From: B30-G6 sp963701385
Lineage (GTDB): Bacteria; Desulfobacterota; Desulfobacteria; Desulfobacterales; B30-G6
Assembly (NCBI GenBank): GCA_963701385.1
Contig: CAVOZW010000004.1
Location: 1-64,000 of the forward strand
Length of the DNA: 64,000 bases
Reading direction: 5' to 3'
Positions 14,523 through 24,900 of the stretch are shown here, piece by piece. The notes beneath the pieces are model-generated. The model was not told the origin of the DNA. It saw only the letters and a list, made by a program, of their open reading frames with translations, and did no database searches. The translations under genes were made by a program, and so were the position numbers. Numbering within the stretch: the first letter of the stretch is position 1; every line of letters starts with the position of its first letter.

Positions 14523-16823
14523 ATGCACAGCAGCGTCGACCCGGAACTCTACCAGGAAGTAGCGAAGTTCGGGGCCAGGGACATGGAAATCTGTATGCAA
14601 TGCGGCACCTGCAGCGCATCGTGCCCACTTTCCACCGGAACGGATACGTTTCCGCGAAAGGTGTATCGCTATCTTCAGCTGGGATTAAAGGACAAGCTGC
14701 TCAAATCACCGGTCCCATGGCTGTGTTACTATTGCGGCGAATGCAATTTAGATTGTCCAAGAGGGGCCGAACCCGCAGAAACCATGATGGCAGCTCGCCG
14801 GTGGCTGACCACCCAGTACGACTGGACCGGCCTGGCCAAAAAATTCTATCTTTCCGAGGTTTGGGAATTGGGCGCCCTGGGCGTGGTGGCCTTCGGCATC
14901 ATTGCACTCTTCTGGCTTTTTCACGGCCCCATCATTACAGATCGCGTTGCCGTCAACACCTTTGTGCCGGTCCTGTGGATCGAAATCGGAGACCTGAGCA
15001 TGGCGGCTGTGTTGACGGTATTTCTCTTGTCCAATGCATTCAGGATGTTTCGACTCATCATGAGCGACACGTCCGTGCCCTTGTGGCTATATCTGATCGA
15101 AGCAAAGGCCTTTGTGCTCCACTTTGCAACTCAGAAGCGCTGGCGGGAATGCGGTGAGGACAAACGCCGCTGGCTGAAACATTTTCTGCTGGTATCCGGC
15201 TACATGACCATGATGACACTTATCATCGTCTTCATCCGCTGGTTTCAGGTGGATGACAGCAGCTGGCATTTCTCGAGTCTCTTCGGATACTATGCCACCG
15301 GCGTCATCATGTTCATCACCGTCGAAATGTTCCAGAGTCGGCGCAAGAAACAAGAGGCCATCCACCGTTTTTCAGAACTTTCCGACTGGCTTTTTCTAAT
15401 CCTCCTTTTCTTGACGACCTTGACCGGAATTATCATGCACATCGTTCGCCTGGCCGGATGGCCCATGGGCACCTATGTCATGTATGTCATCCACCTGGCC
15501 ATCGCCGTGCCCATGCTGGTTATCGAGGTCCCTTTTGGAAAGTGGTCACACCTCTTCTACCGCCCCCTGGCCCTTTTTCTGACAACGGTTCGGGAAAAAG
15601 CCACAAAACCCTCATCCGTCGATGTGGAAAGCGTCATGGCGCGCATGGGTGAGATGTTCATGACCTGTGTTCAGTGCGGCTCCTGCACCGCTGTCTGCCC
15701 CTGGAACCGGGTATCGGTTTACAGCCCCAGACATATTCTTCGCCAAATCGGTCTGGGAACCGGCACCGTAAAGGCCCTTGATGAAGCCGTATGGAACTGC
15801 GTTACCTGCAATGCCTGTGGGGACGCCTGCCTGCGTGGAATCCATATTGTCGACGTAATCAAATCCGTCCGCGAAATCCAATACAAAAAAGGCGAATTCC
15901 CCGCACACCTTGAAATGCCGCTGCAGTACCTGACAGAAAAAGGGAATCCCTGGGGGGGAAGCCCGGGGCAGCGATGGGAATGGGCAAAGGATATCGACCT
16001 GCCTGAATTCACGCCCGAACATGCCTACTGTCTGTTTACCTGCTGTGCCACGGCCTATGATGACACGCCTTCCCAGGGGTGCCGCCACGCCGGCCGGGAC
16101 CTGCTCAGACTGCTGATCCAGGCAGGTGTTTCCGTGGGTACGCTCGCTACGCAAGAACGCTGCTGCGGCGATCCGGCCTTCAGGCTTGGCGCAATAGACC
16201 GTTTTTCGACGCTGTCAAACCAGAACATGTCACTTTTTCAGCGTCGGGGTGTTGAAAGGATCCTGACCAGCTCACCCCATTGCCTTGACACCTTTCGAAA
16301 AGCCTATGCCGAGGCGCCGGTGAACATCGAAATCGAACACACAACCGTTCTCCTGGATCAACTCGTCTCGAAAGGAAGCCTGACCCCCAGATTCGAGGTA
16401 AAGCATCGTGTCACCTATCACGATCCCTGTTACCTGGGACGCCAAAACGGTATCTACGATGCACCACGCCGTATCCTGAGGAGCATCCCAGGCATCCGCT
16501 TGGTCGAAATGCCTGACAATCGCAACCAAAGCCTCTGCTGCGGGGGCGGGGGCGGGGGTGTATTCAGCGAAACGTCTCCCAAGGGTCGATTGGCTGAAAT
16601 GCGCATTCAACAGGCTATGGGGACTGGTGCCGATGTGATCGCCACGGCCTGTCCCTATTGCACACGGATGCTCCAGGAAGCCATCCTGACCCTCGGTTTC
16701 CAAGATCGAATCGTCGTTCAAGATGTGGCTGAGTTACTGTTCCAATCCATCGAATGGAAATTCAAACACCCCATGCCTGTTCATATTAATCTAGAACTCG
16801 ACCAGGAGGTCCTGCATGTCTGA
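14523..16823 (+). CDS. DsrMK-like fused membrane Fe-S oxidoreductase (HdrC-NarI-HdrD type)
   Basis: The ATG at 14523, behind GAGGGGG, gives 766 residues. Order: two [4Fe-4S] motifs (CMQCGTCSASCP, CYYCGECNLDCP); a membrane region of about five helices at roughly 115-360, like the cytochrome b subunit NarI/DsrM; two more [4Fe-4S] motifs (CVQCGSCTAVCP, CVTCNACGDAC); then two CCG domains as in HdrB/HdrD/DsrK (ERCCGD and CCGGGGGG, with DPCYLGR). Such CCG domains hold a noncubane cluster that reduces disulfides. The protein probably links the quinone pool to a cytoplasmic disulfide or to the adjoining HdrA. It overlaps the next gene by eight bases. The substrate is unknown. Confidence 0.82.
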   Translation: MHSSVDPELYQEVAKFGARDMEICMQCGTCSASCPLSTGTDTFPRKVYRYLQLGLKDKLLKSPVPWLCYYCGECNLDCPRGAEPAETMMAARRWLTTQYDWTGLAKKFYLSEVWELGALGVVAFGIIALFWLFHGPIITDRVAVNTFVPVLWIEIGDLSMAAVLTVFLLSNAFRMFRLIMSDTSVPLWLYLIEAKAFVLHFATQKRWRECGEDKRRWLKHFLLVSGYMTMMTLIIVFIRWFQVDDSSWHFSSLFGYYATGVIMFITVEMFQSRRKKQEAIHRFSELSDWLFLILLFLTTLTGIIMHIVRLAGWPMGTYVMYVIHLAIAVPMLVIEVPFGKWSHLFYRPLALFLTTVREKATKPSSVDVESVMARMGEMFMTCVQCGSCTAVCPWNRVSVYSPRHILRQIGLGTGTVKALDEAVWNCVTCNACGDACLRGIHIVDVIKSVREIQYKKGEFPAHLEMPLQYLTEKGNPWGGSPGQRWEWAKDIDLPEFTPEHAYCLFTCCATAYDDTPSQGCRHAGRDLLRLLIQAGVSVGTLATQERCCGDPAFRLGAIDRFSTLSNQNMSLFQRRGVERILTSSPHCLDTFRKAYAEAPVNIEIEHTTVLLDQLVSKGSLTPRFEVKHRVTYHDPCYLGRQNGIYDAPRRILRSIPGIRLVEMPDNRNQSLCCGGGGGGVFSETSPKGRLAEMRIQQAMGTGADVIATACPYCTRMLQEAILTLGFQDRIVVQDVAELLFQSIEWKFKHPMPVHINLELDQEVLHV

Positions 16824-19800
16824 GTGCATTGGATTCTACATCTGCCACTGCGGTATCAATATAGCCTACCGTGTCCGGGTAAAAGAGGTTGCGGCCTATG
16901 TTGCGACCCTGCCGAACGTCGCCGTATCACGTGATTATCTGTTTATGTGCTCCGACCCGGGTCAGGAGTTGATTGAAAATGATATTCGGGCCCATAATCT
17001 CACCCGCGTGGTCGTGGCATCCTGTTCTCCACGGATGCATGAAAAAACCTTCAGGGCAGCCTGCCAGCGTGCCGGCCTCAACCCCTACAAGGCCTTCCAC
17101 ATGGTAAGTGTTAGGGAGCATGTCTCCTGGGTCACCCTGGATGAGGAAGCAGCCACCCAAAAAGCGAAAATCGTGGTCGGCGCGGGCATTATGCGTGTTG
17201 TTCACCAGCATGATTTAACCCCCGCGACGTTTCCCGTGTGCACCAATACACTTGTGCTGGGCGGCGGCATCGCCGGTATGCAAGCCTCCCTCGATATCGC
17301 CAAAGCCGGTTTCAAGGCCTACCTGGTTGAAAAAGCACCGACCATCGGTGGCCACATGCTTCAGTACGACAAAACCTTTCCCACCCTGGATTGTGCGGCC
17401 TGCATCGGAACGCCAAAAATGGTCTCCGTAGGGCAGGAGCCCAATATCGAACTCCTGTCTTATAGCGAGATAGTGGACGTGAGCGGCTTTATCGGCAACT
17501 TCAACGTAAAGGTACACCGAAAAGCTCGTTTTATCGAGCCGAACTGTACCGGGTGCGGCGAGTGCGAGAAGGTCTGCCCCGTTGCCTTCCCAAACGAATG
17601 GGATGTGGGCACCAAACTTAGAAAAGCCATATACCGCCCATTCCCCCAGGCTGTTCCCATTACATATTGCATCGATAAATATGACCGGGCACCCTGTGTC
17701 CAGACGTGTCCTGCGGGAACGAATGTCCAGGGTTATGTCGCCCTCATCAAAGCAGGCCGATACCCGGAGGCTGTAAAACTCATCATGGAGAAGATACCCC
17801 TGCCCGGGACCCTTGGCCGTGTCTGCCCTGCACCGTGTGAAAAAGCCTGTCGTAGAATCGATGTGGACACCGCGGTCGCCATCCGCGAGTTGAAACGCTT
17901 TGCCGCCGACCAGGTGGACTTCTCTGACGTGCCGCTTCCGGAAATAGAAGATCGGTCGGAAAAAATCGCCGTCATCGGTTCCGGGCCGGCCGGACTCACC
18001 GTGGCCTATTACCTGAGACTCAAAGGGTATCGCATCACCCTGTTCGAAGCACTCGATCAACTGGGGGGGATGTTGCGTGTGGGAATCCCTGATTATCGAT
18101 TGCCTGCAGGTCTGTTGGACAATGAGATCCAGTTTCTCCTCCGCCACGGGATCGATGTTGAAACGAATGTGCGATTCGGACGAGACCTGTTTCTGTCGGA
18201 CCTCCAGTCCAAAGGCTATTCAGCCGTTTTTCTGGGAATCGGGGCACACGCTTCCCTCCAGATGCGAATCCAGGGAGAAGACCAGGCCGCAGAGGTCATC
18301 GATGCCGTCGGGTTCCTGAGGGAAATCAACCTGGGAAGCCGAAAAGCCCCAGGCAGACATGTCATCGTCATCGGCGGCGGGAATGTAGCTGTTGACGCGG
18401 CCCGCGTGGCCAAACGTCTCGGTGCCGAAAAAGTCACGCTGGTATACCGGCGTTCTGAGCGGGAAATGCCTGCCTACAAGGAAGAAATTGCAGGCGCCCG
18501 CGAGGAAGGCATCCAGTTGTCGTTTCTCACGGCGCCCGTCGCCATTCAGAACGAGGATGGTCATGTAACGGGTTGTACCTGCATCCAGACGGAGCTCGGG
18601 CCTCCGGATGCCAGCGGGCGCCGACGACCCGTGCCGATTAAGGGTTCCGAATATGTGCTGCCCTGTGATGCCGTAATCCCCGCCATCGGACAAAAAATCG
18701 ATCTTTCCTGGGCGACGCAAGAACCCGGCCTGGAACTCACCAGCCGAAATACCATCAAGGTAAATCCAGCAACCATGCAGACCAGCATCCCGCACGTCTT
18801 CGGTGCCGGCGATGCCGTCACCGGCCCGGCAACGGTCATCGAGGCGGTGGCTGACGGCCACAAGGCGGTGGCGGCCATCCATCAATATATCCGTGCCGGC
18901 GAGCAGCATCAAATTCTGGAACAACCGGCCGATGCAATTGCCCCCGGGAAGCAACTGGAAATCCATCACTGAAGAGGTCCAAACGGCCCCCCGAATCATA
19001 TCTGCCCACCTGGATCCCCAACAGCGCGTGAAGGGTTTTGACGAGGTCGATCATAATTTTTCAGAGCAAGCAGCCAGAGCCGAAGCATCGAGATGCCTGG
19101 ATTGCGGGGGGTGCTGTGAATGCAAACTGTGTGTGGATGTCTGTGAGGCAAAGGCCATCAAGCATGACATGACCGGAATAGTTAAGGACATCGAAGTGGG
19201 TTCCATCATCGTTGCGACAGGTTTCGATCCCCTCGATCCAACCCCCATGACCCAATACGGCTACGGCCGTTATGCAAACGTATTCACCAACCTGGAATTC
19301 GAACGCCTGTCGAATGCCACCGGGCCCACGAGCGGTCGACTACTGAAACGCGATCCTGACGATCGCCTCAAGTTCACCGAACCACCCAAAAGCGTGGCTA
19401 TCCTGCACTGTATCGGCAGTCGCGATATCAACAACCATGAATACTGTTCCCGCACATGCTGCATGTATGCCTTGAAGTACGCCCATCTTCTCAAGGACAA
19501 ATGCGGTCACGAAACCCAGATCTACAACTTCTACATCGACATGCGCTGCTTCGGAAAAGGCTATGAAGAATTCTATAAGCGTGTCCAGAGTGAAGGTGTT
19601 CGCATGATCCGCGGCAAAGCCTCCCGTGTAGAAGAAGTTGACGACATGCTGTGGGTGACCGCCGAAGACACACTCTCGGACAGCTTGCTGAAAATTCCTG
19701 TGGAGATGGTCATCCTGTGTACCGCCATGGAACCACGCCCCGATGTCAGCGATGTGGCCAGAATTTTTGGCATTTCCACTGGCAGCGATGGTTTCTATCA

Positions 19801-20197
19801 GGAAGAGCACCCCAAACTCGAGCCCGTCTCGACTGCCACGAGCGGTGTCTTCCTGGCCGGCGCCTGTCAGGGGCCCAAAGATATACCGGATACCGTTGCC
19901 CAGGCCAAGGGGGCCGCCGCCGAAGCGCTTGCGCTCAGCGCCTCCGGCCAGGTAGCCGTGTCACCGATGATCTCCACCATCGACCCGGATATCTGTATCG
20001 GATGTCAGGTGTGTATCGGCCTGTGTCCCTACACGGCCATCGAATTCAACGAACGCAAAGGCATCAGCGAGGTCAACGAAGCCATCTGTAAAGGCTGCGG
20101 CAGTTGTGCCGGATACTGCCCCAGCGGTGCAGCCAAGGTGCGACATTTTACGGACAAGCAGATTTTTTCTGAAATTGAAGGGTTATTAGCAGGCTAA
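16816..20197 (+). CDS. HdrA-GltD fusion flavoprotein, apparent +1 frameshift
   Basis: The first part (16816-18972) contains an HdrA N-terminus with HCGIN, the GGGIAGMQ FAD fold and LDCAACIGTPKM; [4Fe-4S] CTGCGECEKVCP near residue 244; and then an inserted GltD-like NAD(P)H:flavin unit from about 287 to 700 (CVQTCPAG, GSGPAGLT, GGGNVAVDAA). At the CCCCC run at 18951-18955 the frame must move by one base. The next frame continues with CLDCGGCCECKLC, the rest of HdrA, and two C-terminal [4Fe-4S] motifs (CIGCQVCIGLCP, CKGCGSCAGYCP). Such fusions pass electrons between NAD(P)H and ferredoxin or heterodisulfide by flavin bifurcation. Both halves are fully conserved, so one surplus C is the simplest explanation. 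Confidence 0.8.
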
Positions 20198-20266
20198 TAA
20201 CCCTTAGCTGGTAGCTGGCCAAGAACTAAGAGCCAACAGCCAAGAGCCGGCAACCGCCAGGTTGTC
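20197..20266 (+). repeat. AGCT-type intergenic repeat and small palindrome
   Basis: TTAGCTGGTAGCTGG and AAGAACTAAGAGCCAACAGC belong to a degenerate AGCT/GAGCC repeat family seen in four gaps of the Hdr clusters. It ends with a 21-base block at 20246-20266 that carries ACC-GCCA-GGT pairing. That block recurs with one change at 20709-20729, just before the next gene. Confidence 0.5.
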
Positions 20267-20282
20267 AAAAGGGAGTCCCGTT

Positions 20283-20708
20283 ATGAGCGAAAACTTTGAA
20301 CCCACCATCATCGCCTTCTTCTGCAACTGGTGCACCTATACGGCCGCAGACCTGGCCGGCACATCGCGTCTCTCTTATCCGGCGAACATAAAAATCATCC
20401 GAGTGATGTGCAGCGGAATGGTGGACCCCAAATATGTCATCAAAGCACTGTTGGAGGGTGCTGATGGGGTCCTTGTGAGCGGCTGCAACCCCGGCGACTG
20501 CCACTATATCAACGGTAATTTCAAGGCTCGCCGGCGCATCAAGCTTTTAAAGGAGATTCTGCCCAGCTTCGGATTTGAACCCGAACGGCTGAGACTTACA
20601 TGGATAGCAGCCAGCGATGGTGTCTTGCTGGCCGAAACGCTTCAAGAACTTGTGGCTCAGATCAAGGCCTTGGGACCCAGTCAGACCAAGCTGCAGCGGG
20701 TGATTTAA
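20283..20708 (+). CDS. mvhD: MvhD/FlxD-like electron-transfer subunit (cysteine form)
   Basis: This 141-residue protein starts at ATG 20283 behind GGGAG. It has the MvhD signatures: FFCNWCTYTAADLAG at the N-terminus, VMCSGMV, and SGCNPGDCHY at about residue 65, which together bind a [2Fe-2S] cluster. MvhD carries electrons between HdrA and its hydrogenase, formate dehydrogenase or NAD(P)H partner. It lies between the HdrA-GltD fusion and an FrhB/FdhB-like protein, which fits that job. A paralogue at 42467 has TGA where this one has the first Cys of GCNPGDC. Confidence 0.88.
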   Translation: MSENFEPTIIAFFCNWCTYTAADLAGTSRLSYPANIKIIRVMCSGMVDPKYVIKALLEGADGVLVSGCNPGDCHYINGNFKARRRIKLLKEILPSFGFEPERLRLTWIAASDGVLLAETLQELVAQIKALGPSQTKLQRVI

Positions 20709-20729
20709 GCCGACAACCGCCAGGTTGTC
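20709..20729 (+). repeat. Second copy of the 21-base palindromic block
   Basis: GACAACC-GCCA-GGTTGTC is a perfect 7-base stem with a 4-base loop, placed directly before the CTAGGAGG binding site of the next gene. The first copy is at 20246-20266. The hairpin could affect translation of both genes. Confidence 0.55.
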
Positions 20730-20742
20730 CTAGGAGGTATGA

Positions 20743-21888
20743 ATGATAAAAACGGCAAAAATAGACCTTAAGGATCAGGACTTGCTGGGTGCGCTCAGGC
20801 AGCTTTTAAAAAATATCCTGGGCAAGGAAGACATCAGCGCCATTCTGGCTCCCTGGAGGCTTCCCACGAAAAAGACGGTCATGCCGACCCTGTTGACAGA
20901 TCCGGACCAGTTGGATGGTGTGGACCCACTGTCTCCGGCATTTCCGATGAACAGTGCCAAAATCGTATCGAGGCTGACACGCAAATCTTCGGGTGGCAAC
21001 ATAGCTGCCGTGATGCGGCCATGCGAAATCAGGGCGCTTGTCGAACTGGTCAAACTCAAGCAGGCACGCACCGACGAACTGATTCTGATCGGCCTGGATT
21101 GCCTGGGCGCAATAAGAAACAGGGATTATCTGAACTGGACGACAGAAAACAGCGATCAAAACACAAACAGTTTTGCCGATCGGGTGCTCTCCGGAAAGTC
21201 CTTGGACATGGATGGTATTGAACTGACCCAGGCCTGCCGATCTTGTGACCTTCCCGTGGCAGAAAGCGCAGACATCAGCATCGGTTTTTTCGGCGTGGAT
21301 ACCCATAAACAGATCCTGGTACAGGCACTCACGGACAAGGGAAGCCGGCTCCTTGACACTCTCGAGCTCACCGCAACAGAAGAACCCGCATCGCGCAGTA
21401 AGGAAATCGAGCGATTGGTTTCGGAAAGGACCCTATTTCGAGACAGCATGTTCGCTGAGGTCGGCGACAAGATCGGCAGCATTGAGAAATTGAGTGCCTA
21501 CCTGGCCGGCTGTGTAAACTGTTATAATTGTCGGGTTGCCTGTCCCGTCTGTTATTGCAGGGAATGCGTTTTCGTGACCGATGTCTTCGACCACGAGCCA
21601 AGCCAGTATCTGCAGTGGGCCAGGAAAAAAGGGGTCATAAAAATGCCCACGGATACCTTGCTTTACCACATCACCCGCCTGGCACACATGAGCACTGCCT
21701 GTGTGGGGTGTGGACAATGCACCAATGCCTGCCCCAACGACATATCGGTCATGCCGTTGTTTCGCACGATCGCACACAAAACCCAGCAGGCATTCGACTA
21801 CGAGGCCGGCAGAAACCTGGAAGAAAAGCCGCCCATGTCTGAGTTCAAGGAAGATGAGTTTACTGACATTGTGGGGATACACAATTAG
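20743..21888 (+). CDS. FrhB/FdhB-like Fe-S flavoprotein subunit
   Basis: This 381-residue protein resembles the beta subunit of coenzyme F420 hydrogenase/formate dehydrogenase. The diagnostic RPCEIRALVELVK stretch is near residue 88 and LIGLDCLGA follows. Further cysteines occur in CRSCD and in CVNCYNCRVACPVCYC, with a final [4Fe-4S] motif CVGCGQCTNACP at about 326. FrhB-like proteins bind FAD and exchange electrons with a soluble partner. Here it follows MvhD and precedes the receiver-bearing HdrA, so it probably feeds or drains that HdrA. The true electron donor (F420, formate or ferredoxin) cannot be told from sequence. Confidence 0.75.
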   Translation: MIKTAKIDLKDQDLLGALRQLLKNILGKEDISAILAPWRLPTKKTVMPTLLTDPDQLDGVDPLSPAFPMNSAKIVSRLTRKSSGGNIAAVMRPCEIRALVELVKLKQARTDELILIGLDCLGAIRNRDYLNWTTENSDQNTNSFADRVLSGKSLDMDGIELTQACRSCDLPVAESADISIGFFGVDTHKQILVQALTDKGSRLLDTLELTATEEPASRSKEIERLVSERTLFRDSMFAEVGDKIGSIEKLSAYLAGCVNCYNCRVACPVCYCRECVFVTDVFDHEPSQYLQWARKKGVIKMPTDTLLYHITRLAHMSTACVGCGQCTNACPNDISVMPLFRTIAHKTQQAFDYEAGRNLEEKPPMSEFKEDEFTDIVGIHN

Positions 21889-21956
21889 CTGATAGCCCCT
21901 AGCACTAGGAGCTATCAGCTACCAGCTATGAGCCGAATTTGGCCCCAGCCAAATTC
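21887..21956 (+). repeat. Two hairpins before the HdrA-REC gene
   Basis: AGCTGATAGC at 21887 pairs with GCTATCAGCT at 21911-21920 (14 of 15 positions when extended). It is followed by a perfect 9-base stem GAATTTGGC (21935-21943) with GCCAAATTC (21948-21956). The second hairpin ends four bases before the GGAGGG binding site of the next gene. It belongs to the AGCT repeat family of this cluster. Confidence 0.55.
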
Positions 21957-21970
21957 CTTGGAGGGTAATA

Positions 21971-24900
21971 ATGGGTAAAAAAACGGGTAAAGCGCTGGTA
22001 GTCGGCGCCGGCATCAGTGGTATCCGCTCGGCACTCGACCTGGCCGAAACCGGGTACGGTGTTACCCTAATCGACCGCGAATCGCATATGGGCGGAATCC
22101 TTAGCCAATTGGACGATCAGTTTCCGTCAAACCATTGTGGCATGTGTAAGATGCTGCCTTTGGTCAGGCGCGACCAGTCCTCTCAGTTTTGCCTGCGCAA
22201 AGGCCTTTTCCACGAAAATATCGACATCCTTCTCGACACGGAGATAATAGCCATTGACGGCGAACCGGGAAAATTCTCAGTCTCTGTGCGCAAAAAACCC
22301 ACCTGGGTCGACCCGCAACGATGTGTAGGCTGCGGCGTATGTGAGACGGTTTGCCCGGTGGAAATACCCGACCCATTCAATGAAGGTTTGACGACGCGCA
22401 AAGCAATCTACCTACCCGTGCCGCACATGATCCCTAACCCGTATATCATTGATATGGCAGCCTGCAGCCACTGTGGAGAATGCGAAAAGGTTTGTCCCAC
22501 CCAGGCCATCCAACTGTCGCTTGAGAAACGCAAGGATTTTCATATTCTGGTGGTGGATGACGAACGCATCGTACGCGACTCACTGAAGGAGTGGCTGGAC
22601 GAAGAAGGTTTTTTCGTGGAGGAGGCTGAATCCGGATCCGTGGCCCTGGAAAAGCTTTCCAAGCAAACGTTTGATCTCATGTTGACGGACATCAAGATGC
22701 CCGGAATGGATGGTGTTGATCTGCTCAAGAAAGCCAAAGAAGGTTTTCCCGACCTGTGTGTATTGATGATGACGGCTTTTGCCACGGTGGAAACTGCCGT
22801 GGACGCCATGAAAATGGGTGCGCAAGATTACCTGATGAAACCCTTTGATCCGGAACGCATGATCGCTAAAATCGTTCAGATTTACGAGGAGATCGACGCT
22901 GGCGACGTTCGAGACCTTCAGGTGGGCGCCATCGTTTTTTCGGGTGGCACGGCCTATTTCGACCCCGCCGAATCAAAAAACATTTATGGCTACCGGACGA
23001 ACCCAAGCGTGATCACCAGCCTCGAACTGGAACGACTGCTGAGCGGCACCGGTCCGACCCAAGGCCGGCTGGTGAGACCCCATGACGGCAAAACGATTGA
23101 AAAGATCGCCTGGATACAGTGCGTCGGCTCCCGGGATGTCCAGCACAATGCAGATTACTGCTCTTCCGTCTGCTGTATGGTCGCCACAAAGGAAGCCATG
23201 CTGGTTAAGAAAAAAAGCCCTTTGCCCGTGAAAACCACTATTTTTTATATGGATATGCGCACGTTTGGAAAGACGTTTCAGCGTTATCGTGACAGCGCGG
23301 AACAAACGCATGGGGTACAATTTGAGAGGGCCCGCATCCATTCTATCACTACGGATGTGGCATCCGGTGATCCGCTGATTCGATACGCACAAACCGATGG
23401 GAGTATTCAAAATGAAACCTTCGATATGGTGGTGTTGGCCGTGGGTCAACGCCCGGCCAAAGGAATCGAGGACCTAGCAAAACGGATGAACGTGTCTCTG
23501 AATACCTGGGGATTCATTCAGACAAAACCCTTGTCTCCGGTGGCCACCGATCGATTGGGTGTATTGGCCGGCGGGTCGTTTTCAGGCCTCAAGGACATCA
23601 GCGAATCCGTAATGTATGCATCTGCTGCCGCTCTGGAAGCCTCCCGCATCCTTCATGTCGCGGGTGGAAGCCTTTCAGATGAATCCTTTTCTGAACCGGC
23701 ATTTAAAGACGTCTCCAGAGAAGTACCCAAGATGCTTGTCGCCGTGTGCACCTGTGGAAACAAGTATTCCGAACATCTGGATGTCCAAGCATTGACACAT
23801 CAGCTCGAGCAGGATCCCTGTGTTGACCAGGTCGTTTTTATTCAACAAAGTTGCACAGCAGCGGGTTGGAAAAAGCTCACCGAAATCATCCAGGCTGCCA
23901 AGCCCAACCGGATCCTGTTGGGGGCCTGCCATCCATACCTTTACATTCGAAAATTGAGAGAGCTGAGTCGCCAGGTTCATCTGGATGCTGAAATGATCGA
24001 CGTGGTGGACATCATGTCAGCGAACTTTGCGAACGCCATAAACCCCACCAACCCACTTTCCACTCTAAAAATGGGCATCTCCCGGCTGAAAAACATGGAT
24101 CCGTTGCCGACGACCACGCTTCCTGTCATCAGAAGGGCATTGGTCGTCGGCGGCGGCATTGCCGGAATGCACGCCGCACTTGCAATTGCAGACCATGGTT
24201 ACCCTGTGGACCTTGTCGAACAAAGCGACAGGCTGGGAGGTAATCTGCTCTGGTTGCATCAAACAATCGAGGGCGTTCCCCTGGAGCCCTATCTGCACGA
24301 AAGCGTTCAGGCGGTAGAAAAACACCCCCTTGTGCAGGTCCACCTGCAAACGAAAATCGCGGCCGCTTTCGGTGAAGTGGGTGAATTTTATACCACGATC
24401 GAAGACGGTGAGGGTGCCATTGAAACGATTCAACACGCGACAACTGTTCTGGCAACCGGTGGCACCGAAGCCACAACCAGTGCGTATGGCTATGGCACCA
24501 GTCAGAACGTCGTAACCCAAAAAGAACTGGAATCTCGTCTGGCTGAGGGTGATGTCGATCCGGGCAAACTCGATTCCGTGGTGATGATCCAGTGTGTGGA
24601 CTCCAGGCAGGAACCGAGGAATTACTGCAGTCGGGTTTGCTGCCTCACATCGTTGAAACATGCGTTGACGCTGAAAAAAGCAAATCCGCAGCTGGCCGTT
24701 TACATTCTTTACCGTGACATGATGACCCTTGGATTTACCGAGAGTTACTTCACAGCGGCTCGTAGAGCGGGCATTCTTTTTGTGCAATACGATCTGGATC
24801 ACAAGCCCCGGGTGACCATTTCCCCGGAATCAAATGGGCCCCTTTATATTACCGTCAGGGATCCCATTCTAGCCAGACCCCTGGAGATAGAAGCCGATCT

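Noticed and set aside
17215..18147. Long open frame of 310 codons on the minus strand opposite the HdrA-GltD gene
   Set aside because: It lies wholly antisense to a conserved gene, has no recognisable motif and reflects codon bias of the real gene. The same holds for 24065-24802 (-), 18220-18999 (-) and 7692-8573 (+).
18951..18975. TGA at 18970-18972 in the HdrA-GltD gene as a third selenocysteine
   Set aside because: The frame after this TGA has no similarity to HdrA, while the +1 frame does. A frame break at the CCCCC run explains the data; no Cys position is involved.
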